Below, in pieces: positions 54,190 through 62,145 of a DNA stretch of 64,000 nucleotides; the first letter of the stretch is position 1; each line of letters begins with the position of its first letter. This stretch comes from Gemmataceae bacterium (GTDB lineage: Bacteria > Planctomycetota > Planctomycetia > Gemmatales > Gemmataceae), in NCBI GenBank assembly GCA_009697105.1, contig SIAQ01000002.1, positions 50,030 through 114,029 on the forward strand, in the 5' to 3' direction. Below the pieces are notes generated by a model that saw nothing but the letters and a program-made list of their open reading frames with translations, was not told the DNA's origin and did not search any database. The position numbers and the translations under genes were made by a program.

Positions 54190-55776
54190 TTACGGTCCCT
54201 TCTTCCACGGGTGCATGCCAGCGTTGCGGTTCTGTGCGTAGACGATGACGCGCGCGTTGCCCACAGCCGCGTCCGTCGGCCAATGGTACACCACTCGCGC
54301 GTCCGGTGTCAGGAATTTTTTGTCGCGCTCCTTAGCCAACTCCGGATCGCGCGAGCGCGTGACAACGACGTAGCACGTCGGCTGAATGCTGCTCGGCACC
54401 GTCGGCTCACGGCCCTCGTGAAACAGATGCCCCGCATAGTAATGCGACCAATTGTGATCGTCCAGGATGACGTCGCCATCGACGACACGCTCGGCCAACC
54501 ACAACCCCGCTGCGTGGTTACCGGCGCGGTTGCCATGCAGCCGTTGCGTCGCTTTCGGCAAACAGAAGGCGAAGAGCACGACAGCGATCAATAGACTCAA
54601 AACCATCGGCGAACGCGTCCACGATGTCGCCATTCCGTTTCCCGTCCAGGCCAAGAGGCGTCGTGGCAATTCGTCGATAGCCGCACTGAAAAGATACGAT
54701 GTCAGCACGACGAGAATCATGACGTGCCGATCCGAGACGTAGGAAACCGACATCGCCAGCATCACCAGGACGGTGGCGTGAATGGCTGCATAGATCGCGA
54801 TGGCCCAGAAGCCGAGGCTGCCGCGCAAGCTGCGAAAGAACGCCAAACCGCCTAACAACGCGGGGATGACGCCGACGTAATGCAGCCCTTGCGTGATTTC
54901 CATGGCGACGGCGGTCGCGCTGCGCTGAAGTCGTACGGTGCGAAGATCGGACGGTGCAAACGTGGTGGCGAAGAGGAAATTGGAGTCGTCGCACAGCGCC
55001 GCTGCCACGCCTTTTCCCTTCATCGTTTCGGTCACGCTCGGTTTATTCGTGAATCCGCCGATGATGATCGCATAGGTCGCTCCGACGAGCATCGCCGTGC
55101 CCGCCGTGGCTAATCCACACGATACAACACGCTGCCAAGATACACGCCATGCCGGAATCATCTGCCCGACACAAAGGGCGCCGGCGACGCCAAGCAGAAC
55201 GAGCGCACCCTCGGGCCGCACAAGGTATGCTAGCCCCGCGAAAGTGCCGCACAGGATGCCGCGCATGATGCAGCGCTCGCGCATCGTCTGGACCATCTGC
55301 AACACAGCACTTACAAGGAATACGAGATAGACAGGTTCCGAGATAGCATCGGAAAGATGCGCCGAACTGATCGGCAGATACTGATAAAGCAGCGTCGCGC
55401 CAAAGCTGATCCCGCGATGATGAAATTGCCGACCCAGAAAGTACATCGGAAACACGAGCACGAGCGACGCCATGAGATTCACAAGTTGAGCGCTCAGGAC
55501 CATCGCGTCCGGCGACTCGCCTTGCCAGGCGCGAATCGGTTGCGAAACCAGGTACACCAGGGCCGGATAGCCGGGGTGCTGATGATTTTTCTGCAACGTT
55601 TCGCTTACCGTAAGCTGCTCAAACATAAGCGCATAGCGGATGTACCCGATGCCGTCGCGAGCACAGACCTCGGTGTTGTGAAGCACCCAGACCCGCATTG
55701 GCAGCACCAGCACCAGCAGAACGCCAAGCAGTATCCAGTCGATGCGAGCAATGCTGCGCGAGTCATGCTCCGTCAT
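54190..55776 (-). CDS. GT39-like membrane glycosyltransferase
   Basis: 528 residues with about ten to twelve hydrophobic helices. First loop CARDGIGYIRYALMFEQL carries the acidic D-G-x-x-Y motif, then HQHPGYPALVYLVSQP, as in dolichyl/undecaprenyl-phosphate-sugar-dependent glycosyltransferases of the PMT type. The C-terminal soluble tail (DAAVGNARVIVYAQNRNAGM) is short. Distinct from the ArnT-like gene at 50325. Stand-alone on the minus strand. Confidence 0.86.
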   Translation of the reverse strand: MTEHDSRSIARIDWILLGVLLVLVLPMRVWVLHNTEVCARDGIGYIRYALMFEQLTVSETLQKNHQHPGYPALVYLVSQPIRAWQGESPDAMVLSAQLVNLMASLVLVFPMYFLGRQFHHRGISFGATLLYQYLPISSAHLSDAISEPVYLVFLVSAVLQMVQTMRERCIMRGILCGTFAGLAYLVRPEGALVLLGVAGALCVGQMIPAWRVSWQRVVSCGLATAGTAMLVGATYAIIIGGFTNKPSVTETMKGKGVAAALCDDSNFLFATTFAPSDLRTVRLQRSATAVAMEITQGLHYVGVIPALLGGLAFFRSLRGSLGFWAIAIYAAIHATVLVMLAMSVSYVSDRHVMILVVLTSYLFSAAIDELPRRLLAWTGNGMATSWTRSPMVLSLLIAVVLFAFCLPKATQRLHGNRAGNHAAGLWLAERVVDGDVILDDHNWSHYYAGHLFHEGREPTVPSSIQPTCYVVVTRSRDPELAKERDKKFLTPDARVVYHWPTDAAVGNARVIVYAQNRNAGMHPWKKGP

Positions 55777-56210
55777 GCGCGTAACCCTTCCATAGGCCGA
55801 TTGACTGCGTCACGCGTGGCATCGTACCGAAACCAGGCAACCGGCGTCAAGTCACGCTTGAGAAATGCTCATTTCGTGATGACCAAATGATCTGCAGAAG
55901 AACAAATACAACCTCGGATAGCTCAGCACGGCCAAGCCACAACCGGAGAGGACGTAGAGAAGTCAGCCGAGGCCGGGAGGTGTGCGCGGTTTGCGCAGGT
56001 TTTGCATATTAGTAGAACGGATTCCACGGATAGGAAATACCATGGACAGTAGTTCCAAGAAACTGAATGGACTGACGGTCCCTACCCAGAAGGGGTAAAG
56101 GATCCCGCGCCTAAGTGATTTTGGAACTACTGATGCAAGTTTTTTCCCCGATCCGTGAAATTCGTGCTATCCGTGGTTCATCTTCCAAACAGTGTCTTGC
56201 ACCCGCGGAG
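55777..56210. other. Intergenic region with a cloverleaf-like fold
   Basis: No gene is supported over 434 bases. It contains the structured element at 56047-56132 and, from 56145, a single copy of an ATCCGTGAAATTCGTGCTAT-type dispersed tract, ending at the stop of the lipoprotein gene. Confidence 0.5.
56047..56145 (+). ncRNA. Possible structured RNA: three-way-junction stem followed by T-run
   Basis: CAGTAGTTCCAA (56047-56058) pairs perfectly with TTGGAACTACTG (56121-56132). Inside are two hairpins: GGAC-tgacg-GTCC (56069-56081) and one around ACCC-AGAA-GGGGT. A run of seven T (56140-56145 region) follows eight bases after the stem, as in an intrinsic terminator. It may be a small RNA or a repeat; no family recognised. 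Confidence 0.35.
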
Positions 56211-56624
56211 CTACTTTGTGACCAGTTTGAAATCGACGGTATTTACACCCGATTTGATCTCGACGACCGCGCCGGACGTGTCTGGGTTGTTGTACTTTTC
56301 GGGCAGTATCGACTTGCTGCTCATGTAATTTGCGTCGCCGGGAGCGACATCCCCGAATGCCCAAAAAGCGACTTTGTGAGTACCAATGAGAGCGCCGTCG
56401 GTGTCCTTGAAGGTGGTGACTTCGACGATCGCGCCGTTTTCGATTCTGCCAGTCGCCGGCCGACCGGTCGATTCGAAGCGAACCGTACCCTTCTTGATCG
56501 GTTTGCCGTCGAGCGAGACGGTCCCTGTCACCCTTGCCATTGGGGCGCTTTGCTGACAGCCCATGCCTAAAGCAAGGAAAACCGACAGCACGATCATGGC
56601 ACGGCAGCGAGAAACGATCGACAT
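56211..56624 (-). CDS. Small planctomycete lipoprotein
   Basis: 137 residues. Signal peptide with lipobox LGMGC. The mature part begins ARVTGTVSLDGKPIKKGTVR, a carboxypeptidase-regulatory/transthyretin-like beta-sandwich start typical of planctomycete lipoproteins encoded beside DUF1559 genes; the next gene upstream is one. Function unknown; probably anchored to the membrane and acting with the pilin-like partner. Confidence 0.82.
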   Translation of the reverse strand: MSIVSRCRAMIVLSVFLALGMGCQQSAPMARVTGTVSLDGKPIKKGTVRFESTGRPATGRIENGAIVEVTTFKDTDGALIGTHKVAFWAFGDVAPGDANYMSSKSILPEKYNNPDTSGAVVEIKSGVNTVDFKLVTK

Positions 56625-56643
56625 ACATCAGCCCCGATTCTTG

Positions 56644-56705
56644 TTTTTCCCTGGCGGCTTAGCGCTCAGGTGGGATTTTCCGAGCGCTAGGCCGCCAGTA
56701 GAAAA
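56644..56705. repeat. Family B palindrome (GGCGGCTTAG variant)
   Basis: TTTTTCCCTGGCGGCTTAGC on the left, GAGCGCTAGGCCGCCAGTAG on the right: outer ends also pair. Confidence 0.93.
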
Positions 56706-56718
56706 CAGGGAAGTTGAA

Positions 56719-57615
56719 TCACGGTAGTGTCACGGCTTCATTGTTGGCTCGCGACGCCAGCGCACGATAGGACACCATGTCGATGTTCTGGTCAAGAAAG
56801 CGAACCGTGCCGTCGCAGAAGAGGAAATTGGCGCCGCCCATGTGATAACTGCGAAAGCCGATCGATTCATCCCAGCGTGGATTGCCCTGCGTAGGCAGAT
56901 TGTTGGCGAGCGAGTCGTTCATGTAATTGATCGGATGCGCGGTCGTGCCCCAGCACTGACTGGCGAGATTTTGCGTGATGCAAAAAGCCCCGACGCACTC
57001 GCCGACGGCAATGGTGTTCGACGTGCCATCGGCGATATTGGCGATATTGGCGGCCCAGCCCCATCGGCCCATGACGCCGCGAACCTCACCATTGGCGTAG
57101 GAGAGGTTGCCATAGTCCGGTTTGGCGCCCACGCCGGACGCATTCTGATAGTCGCCGGCGTTGGCGGCGTAATCAGACTGTGACAGGACAAAGTTCGGGG
57201 CGAGGTGCGTCTCTTCCTCACGCATCACCAGAGCGAACGGATTGGCCGGGCAGAGGAACAACGGAAACGGCTTGCTCAGCAATGCGTAATTGGGCGCCAG
57301 ATCGCCGTTGATGGTGAAGTTCAGCTGGCGATGCAAGGGGTCTTGATCGGCGTGACTCAGGATCTTCGGAATCCAGTTCCATTTGACCGGCTTGGTCCCG
57401 TTGGGATGAAACTCGCTCGACGGCAGCTGTTTGTTCGCATCGTGATAACCGTGCAAGGCGATGCCAATCTGCTTCATATTGTTGATGCACTGCGTTCGCG
57501 CCGCCGCCTCACGTACCTTCTGGACCGCCGGCACCAGCAGGGCAATGAGAATGGCGATGATCGCGATCACGACCAGCAATTCAATCAGCGTGAACCCGAT
57601 CCGGTTTCGTCGCAT
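56719..57615 (-). CDS. DUF1559 prepilin-type protein
   Basis: 298 residues. Prepilin N-terminus [20 protein letters not shown] with cleavage site before F, followed by [20 protein letters not shown] and the C-terminal [20 protein letters not shown] (the H-x9-DG signature). This is the hallmark planctomycete family with dozens of copies per genome, related to type II secretion pseudopilins. The next gene downstream is a small lipoprotein, a common pair. Confidence 0.95.
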   Translation of the reverse strand: MRRNRIGFTLIELLVVIAIIAILIALLVPAVQKVREAAARTQCINNMKQIGIALHGYHDANKQLPSSEFHPNGTKPVKWNWIPKILSHADQDPLHRQLNFTINGDLAPNYALLSKPFPLFLCPANPFALVMREEETHLAPNFVLSQSDYAANAGDYQNASGVGAKPDYGNLSYANGEVRGVMGRWGWAANIANIADGTSNTIAVGECVGAFCITQNLASQCWGTTAHPINYMNDSLANNLPTQGNPRWDESIGFRSYHMGGANFLFCDGTVRFLDQNIDMVSYRALASRANNEAVTLP

Positions 57616-57734
57616 GGCAAACTCGTTTCAAACGCGCGGAAAAATCGATGAAGGTATCATGATATCATAATTCGTTCATCCGGCGTAGCACAACAACAAG
57701 CTCGGTCGCTTCTCAAGGCTTGTGAAAAAAGCTC

Positions 57735-57798
57735 ACGCAAAGACGCAAAGTAAGAATTGCCGATGGTTGCCACTGAACCCCTCTTTGCGCCTCTGCGT
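57735..57798. repeat. Inverted tract ACGCAAAGACGCAAAG / CTTTGCGCCTCTGCGT
   Basis: Left arm 57735-57750, right arm 57783-57798, one or two mismatches. Related to widely seen cgcaaag tracts in bacterial intergenic DNA. Confidence 0.85.
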
Positions 57799-57802
57799 TG
57801 CC

Positions 57803-58864
57803 TTATTCCTCCTCGCCGCGCACCAAATGCCACGGCGTCCAGTCGATGCACGGCACTTGGATGACCGGGTGATTGAGGATACCGCGGTATTCGTTGAACA
57901 CCAGAAAATAGCCGAAGTAAAAACGCATCACGAAGAGTAGCCAGATTAGACAGACGACGCTGAAGAGAAAGACGCGGTACTTTAAGCCAATCGTCGCGCG
58001 CAACATCGCTCCGATCAGTGAACGCGCGATCGGCGTTTCTGGGACGATTGCGAGCTTCGCGAACCACACGTGCAAATTCGTCGGCAGCTCGTCGATCGCG
58101 ATCGTGCCGCTGCGCACTGCCTTCAGCATTGCCGATCGATAGATCGCCGCGGAAATCGTTCGCAGAATGAGCAACGCTGCGAAGAAAAAGATCGACCAGC
58201 CGAACCACCAGGCTTCTAGCATGAAGGAAGCCGCGCGGGGCGTGACATTTTCATGATTTGGGATGAAGTTGTCGTTGAGCGTGACCAGGCGCGGAATCTC
58301 GAAAACGAGCGATGTGAACGCCAGGCCGCCGATGAGGAAGGTGTAGGCGGTGAAGCGCGTGAGGATGAGCCGCACGACGACGCGAAACTGAAAGAACGCC
58401 GCCACTTCGCCCGCTGCCGCCTGATGCGCCTGCGCCATCGGTACGTAGATCAGCGCGAGGATCAATAACGAACTGCCGAACAACGCCGCGAGTAGGCCAA
58501 GAAACGCGTCTTCATAGCCCTTGTGAAACGAGTTCAGCCAGCCGAAGTACCACGAGAACAGCATGATCATCCCGCCCCAACCGGTGAGCATGCTGGTTGC
58601 AAATAGGCCGCTCAGCCCGACTTTGAAATTGACGAGCAGCGAATGAATCGGCAACGTGACGACGCCCCAGATGGCGACAAAAAACGATCCGAACGAATTG
58701 CCACGCGAGATTTCGCTGAGGTGTTTGGCGAATCGTTCGCGCAGGAACCAGCGTGGCCGTTCGATGGGAGCGTTCGGACCGAGGCTGTCGAGAAAGTCCT
58801 CGAAGCTGCTATCCTGCCGGCGCGAGCTGGCCTCCCACCATGCTCGCAGGCTTAGGGCTTGCAT
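57803..58864 (-). CDS. Polytopic membrane protein of unknown function
   Basis: 353 residues with about six hydrophobic helices (SFFVAIWGVVTLPIHSLLVN, LLAALFGSSLLILALIYVPM, FTAYTFLIGGLAFTSLVFEI and others). No catalytic motif recognised; the layout resembles DUF4013-type or RDD-like channels only loosely. Starts 12 bases after the stop of the next upstream small membrane protein gene, so the two are probably co-translated. Confidence 0.75.
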   Translation of the reverse strand: MQALSLRAWWEASSRRQDSSFEDFLDSLGPNAPIERPRWFLRERFAKHLSEISRGNSFGSFFVAIWGVVTLPIHSLLVNFKVGLSGLFATSMLTGWGGMIMLFSWYFGWLNSFHKGYEDAFLGLLAALFGSSLLILALIYVPMAQAHQAAAGEVAAFFQFRVVVRLILTRFTAYTFLIGGLAFTSLVFEIPRLVTLNDNFIPNHENVTPRAASFMLEAWWFGWSIFFFAALLILRTISAAIYRSAMLKAVRSGTIAIDELPTNLHVWFAKLAIVPETPIARSLIGAMLRATIGLKYRVFLFSVVCLIWLLFVMRFYFGYFLVFNEYRGILNHPVIQVPCIDWTPWHLVRGEEE

Positions 58865-58876
58865 GCGTCGTTGCAG

Positions 58877-59113
58877 TCAGCCGAACGCCGCGATCGCCGT
58901 GATGAAGCTAAGCGGAAAGACATTGCAGATCATGAACACGCCGACGACAAACCGCCCGGTCCACGCTGCCAGCGTGTGAATCGCACTCTCGCGGATACGG
59001 CGATCGCGCACGGGCGGCGGCTTCGTCGGCGGTGCTGCTGCGATCGGATCGACGACCGTCGGCAGGTTCATCGCCGGCAGATTCTGAATGCCCGTTTCAT
59101 TGCTGTTCGACAT
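58877..59113 (-). CDS. Small membrane protein, partner of the following gene
   Basis: 78 residues with a proline-rich N-terminus (VDPIAAAPPTKPPPVRDRRI) and a single C-terminal hydrophobic helix (WTGRFVVGVFMICNVFPLSF). Ends 12 bases before the ATG of the polytopic protein at 58864. No family recognised; a subunit or assembly factor is possible. Confidence 0.6.
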   Translation of the reverse strand: MSNSNETGIQNLPAMNLPTVVDPIAAAPPTKPPPVRDRRIRESAIHTLAAWTGRFVVGVFMICNVFPLSFITAIAAFG

Positions 59114-59192
59114 GGATTGCTCGCGCGATACGAAGCCTGGTTGCGTTCACACCTAGCATACCGAGCAAGCGCGGGCAAAGTTTCGACACGGT

Positions 59193-59263
59193 GTTTAGCC
59201 GCGACGCGGAGCGGAGCGCGGATTTGCCTTTGCACGCGCTCCATTGGCGCGTCGCGGCTAAAC
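59193..59263. repeat. Inverted repeat GTTTAGCCGCGACGCGGAGC / CGCGTCGCGGCTAAAC
   Basis: Outer arms pair perfectly (GTTTAGCCGCGACGCG with CGCGTCGCGGCTAAAC); inside GAGCGCG/CGCGCTC pairs with an offset. Between two minus-strand genes. Confidence 0.88.
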
Positions 59264-59275
59264 GGAATTCCGATT

Positions 59276-59692
59276 TCAATCATCGCCTGGCCGTTGCCGA
59301 TCGCGTTTGACGGCACCGCGGCGTTTCTTGTCTTGCAAGCGCACTCGTTGCGAACCGCGCGTCGGGCGCGTCTTCTTGCGCGGCTTCGGGACGAACGTCG
59401 CCTGCACGATCATGGCTCGCAGCTTCTCCAGGCAATCTTCGCGATTGCGTTCCTGATCGCGATAACGCTGCGACGTGATGATGACGCCGGCATCGATCGT
59501 AAAGAACCGCTTCTGCTGCAGCGCGAGGCGAATCTTTACGTCGGCGGGGATCGTCGTGTTAACCGCGATGTTCCAGCGCAACACCGCCTTGGACGCGACC
59601 TTGTTGACGTTCTGCCCGCCGGGTCCGCCCGAGCGCGCGTACGACCACTCGAATTCGTCATCGGGGATTTGCAACGCTTCGGAGATGATCAT
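59276..59692 (-). CDS. arfB: Release-factor-like peptidyl-tRNA hydrolase ArfB
   Basis: 138 residues from ATG 59692; upstream frame continues only through repeats. Catalytic SGGPGGQNVNKVASKAVLRW includes the GGQ motif. The C-terminal tail KPRKKTRPTRGSQRVRLQDK is basic, as needed to enter the mRNA channel of stalled ribosomes. Rescues ribosomes that lack a stop codon. Complete and of normal length. Confidence 0.94.
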   Translation of the reverse strand: MIISEALQIPDDEFEWSYARSGGPGGQNVNKVASKAVLRWNIAVNTTIPADVKIRLALQQKRFFTIDAGVIITSQRYRDQERNREDCLEKLRAMIVQATFVPKPRKKTRPTRGSQRVRLQDKKRRGAVKRDRQRPGDD

Positions 59693-59728
59693 GTGAAACA
59701 AAAGCCTTCGTGCGTGGTATTCTTCATG

Positions 59729-59782
59729 TAGCCCGCCATATATGGCGGGTAACGACACGACCCGCCAAAAAGGGCGGGCTAT
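59729..59782. repeat. Family D nested palindrome (copy 3)
   Basis: Two hairpins, GCCCGCCATATATGGCGGGT and ACCCGCCAAAAAGGGCGGG, whose outer ends (TAGCCC/GGGCTA) also pair: nested design. Between divergent genes. Confidence 0.93.
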
Positions 59783-59798
59783 GTGAAGAGATTGTATC

Positions 59799-61025
59799 AT
59801 GGACCGTCGCGACTTCTTGCAGAAAACGGGAATGCTCGGCATCGCCGGAGCGTCGCTCAGCTTTGCGTCTCAGGAGCAATCCGCACAACCTGCCCCGCTG
59901 CCCGCGGATGAACCGGTACCCGCCAACCGTGTGCCCTACCCCGCGAATCGGCCACGCGTCATCATCGTGCGGTTCGGCGGAGGCGTTCGGCGGCGAGAAA
60001 CAATCGCCGACTCCGCGCGCACTTACTGCCCATTCATCTATCACGACCTCTTCGAGCGACAACAGGGCCTGCTCTTCCCCAACACCGAAATCGAATCGCA
60101 GCAAGGCATCGTCACCAGCCACGCCCAAGGCACACTCTACCTCCTCACCGGCAAGTACGACCGCTACAACGACGCGGATCACGGTCTCGGTGTCCCGTTT
60201 GAACCCAAGGCCCCGACCGTCTTTGAATACTTTCGCCGTAAGTACGACGTGCCGTCTCATCAAACGCTGATCGTCAACAGTGAGGACCGCATCGACGAGG
60301 AGTTCTACACGTTCTCCAACGACCATCTGTTCGGCATTCGCTACCGCTCGACTGTCTTGAGCCTGTATCGCTACAAGACCTATCTGCTGCGCCGCCGCAT
60401 CGCCGAGGGCGAATTTCAGGGCCGCGAGCTGGAACAGAAACGCCGCGAACTGGAGCGGATGCTCAATCGCGATTTTCGCATTGAGGATCGCCAGCGCGCC
60501 GAAATCCCCGAGATCGACCGCTTCTGGAGCAAATGGCAAGAATACTATGGCCGATCGGGTTTCGTCAACCCGCGTGGCGACCGCCTGTTGACGACGCTGT
60601 CGCTCTGGGCGTTGCGCGAGCTGCGGCCCAAGATCATGATGATTAACTACCAGGATCCCGATTACGTGCACTGGGGGCCGCGCCAGTTCTACACGCGGGC
60701 GATTTCGATCATCGACGAGGGCGTGCGCGAGCTTTACAGCGCCACGCAAGCCGATGAAGAGTATCGCGACCGCACGGTGTTCGTAATCGTGCCCGACTGT
60801 GGCCGCGATAGCAACCGCACCATGCCTGTGCCGTTCCAGCATCACTTCAACACACGGAGTGCCCACGAGATATTTGCAATAATCGCCGGCCCGCGTGCCT
60901 TTGTCCCTCGCGGCGGCACGGTCGATCGGCTGCAACAGCAAACGTTCGCCGCCCGCGCCGTCGGTCATCTGATGGATTTCGAGACGCCGCGCGCCGATCG
61001 GCAGTCGCTGCTGGATCATGTATAG
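59799..61025 (+). CDS. Tat-exported alkaline-phosphatase-superfamily-like protein
   Basis: 408 residues. Twin-arginine signal MDRRDFLQKTGMLGIAGASL. The body has VIIVRFGGGVRRRETIADSA, then DHGLGVPFEPKAPTVFEYFR, YQDPDYVHWGPRQFYTRAIS and VIVPDCGRDSN, a pattern of the sulfatase/phosphatase (DUF1501-related) superfamily. The usual nucleophile Ser/Thr block is not clear, so metal binding and activity are uncertain. Periplasmic. Confidence 0.8.
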   Translation: MDRRDFLQKTGMLGIAGASLSFASQEQSAQPAPLPADEPVPANRVPYPANRPRVIIVRFGGGVRRRETIADSARTYCPFIYHDLFERQQGLLFPNTEIESQQGIVTSHAQGTLYLLTGKYDRYNDADHGLGVPFEPKAPTVFEYFRRKYDVPSHQTLIVNSEDRIDEEFYTFSNDHLFGIRYRSTVLSLYRYKTYLLRRRIAEGEFQGRELEQKRRELERMLNRDFRIEDRQRAEIPEIDRFWSKWQEYYGRSGFVNPRGDRLLTTLSLWALRELRPKIMMINYQDPDYVHWGPRQFYTRAISIIDEGVRELYSATQADEEYRDRTVFVIVPDCGRDSNRTMPVPFQHHFNTRSAHEIFAIIAGPRAFVPRGGTVDRLQQQTFAARAVGHLMDFETPRADRQSLLDHV

Positions 61026-61038
61026 GTGGAAGTGCGTA

Positions 61039-61072
61039 GTGTCCGTCGAGCGCCAGCGCCGACGCACCATCA
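61039..61072. repeat. Family G half-palindrome
   Basis: GTCCGTCGAGCGCCAGCGCC then GACGCACCA: one arm of the 22107 element, also internally paired in part. Confidence 0.75.
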
Positions 61073-61366
61073 ACCTGCCAACGCTGGCTCGCTGACCGGC
61101 CCGGCAAGCGTCGCGTCCTCGGGATGCCACAGGGCGACGCCTTGCCGAACGCGCTCGGCAAGCACGGCGATCTTCTCCGGCGAACCGGGCCTCGCCTGCG
61201 TCGGAAACGTCGGCGTCGGCGGGGCGAAGCAGCCATTCGCCAGGCCGCGGCGACCGAATCGGCTCGTCGTCGGATACCGCAGGCGAACGCCTGGCAGATC
61301 GTAACACGTCAAACAGAGTCCGCGAGGCCGAGTCGCCGGGCGTTCGTGACAATGTCGGCAGTGCAT
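61070..61366 (-). CDS. Small zinc-ribbon protein
   Basis: 98 residues. MHCRHCHERPATRPRGLCLT then CY gives a CxxC ... CxxC zinc ribbon at the N-terminus. The C-terminal half (KIAVLAERVRQGVALWHPED) is helical. Similar small ribbon proteins sit near phage-type genes in planctomycete genomes. The next gene on the same strand is the 133-residue protein at 61429. Function unknown. Confidence 0.7.
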   Translation of the reverse strand: MHCRHCHERPATRPRGLCLTCYDLPGVRLRYPTTSRFGRRGLANGCFAPPTPTFPTQARPGSPEKIAVLAERVRQGVALWHPEDATLAGPVSEPALAG

Positions 61367-61428
61367 GGCGAGGCTCCCAATCTCGACGACATCTCCGCGC
61401 TCGCCGGAAGCGAGCGGCTAAGCAATCC

Positions 61429-61830
61429 TCACGCTGCCGATGACTCCAATCGCCCCGCCAAAGCATGAACGACCTCGGCCAACAGCTCACGCCGCATCAC
61501 CTCGCGCGGCGCTTCGTCGTACCAGTTGAAGAAGTATCGACACGCCGCCGGTTCGCTGAACACGGCATCGGCGCGCTCGCACAAGTCGTTGAAGAACTGC
61601 TCCAACTCGCCGACGGTTTCGCGGCCCTCGCCACGCCAGCCGCAATAGCTGAGCGCACAGGCGCCCTCGACGGCGCATTCGGACCATTCCGCAAGCGGCG
61701 GCGGGGCCAAACTCCAGCCTTGCAACAGCCGACCGTTGTTGTTTACCAGCGCCGACAAAAGAGCACACAAGCCCGCCTCGGAGAGGTTCGGCACAAACCC
61801 ATCCCGCCAAACGCGACGCCATTTTTCCAT
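61429..61830 (-). CDS. Hypothetical protein, divergent to the large terminase
   Basis: 133 residues from ATG 61830 with GAGGTG upstream. Helical, tryptophan-rich start (MEKWRRVWRDGFVPNLSEAG) and LEQFFNDLCERADAVFSEPA. No domain recognised. Divergently placed next to the terminase gene together with the zinc ribbon, so it may be an early or regulatory gene of the phage-type element. Confidence 0.65.
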   Translation of the reverse strand: MEKWRRVWRDGFVPNLSEAGLCALLSALVNNNGRLLQGWSLAPPPLAEWSECAVEGACALSYCGWRGEGRETVGELEQFFNDLCERADAVFSEPAACRYFFNWYDEAPREVMRRELLAEVVHALAGRLESSAA

Positions 61831-62145
61831 GATCGCACCTCGATTTCAGATCGTTTTGTTTTCTATACTTATAATATACAAATGTACACTATAAATTGTC
61901 AATAGAGCCGTCCGGAAAACTTGAATAATCTTCGGAAATGGCCAATAAATGGCGATTAAAAGTTCATAATTGTCTAATTTGTGGAAATGGACAGGCAAGT
62001 CCAGGGGTGAGGTACTCCGAACCCCTGGGATCGCGTTTTCATGATCCCAGGCTTGCTTCATAATCCACAAAATTGGCGCTGAGCCACATTAATTGTGGAC
62101 AACCGACTTTGCATTTCCCCTCCCGCGCGTGTTACGCTTCATTCC
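61831..62145. other. AT-rich divergent intergenic region with truncated family A element
   Basis: 315 bases between the minus-strand unknown gene and the terminase. 61850-61970 is strongly AT-rich and should hold promoters for one or both directions; none is convincing by eye. A truncated repeat is at 61997-62054. Confidence 0.5.
61997..62054. repeat. Family A element, right half truncated
   Basis: Left hairpin CCAGGGGT-GAGGTACTCCGA-ACCCCTGG (G-rich stem variant). The right half keeps only GATCCCAGGCTT. Confidence 0.9.

Noticed and set aside
55910..56010. tRNA-like stretch in the 55.9-kb gap
   Set aside because: No acceptor stem or T-loop consensus could be placed.
10729..56705. Dispersed palindromes as CRISPR repeats
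   Set aside because: Copies are single, kilobases apart, with no spacers in regular array and no cas genes.
59724..61490. 588-codon minus-strand open frame opposite the Tat phosphatase-like gene
   Set aside because: Shadow; it also runs through palindromes at both ends.
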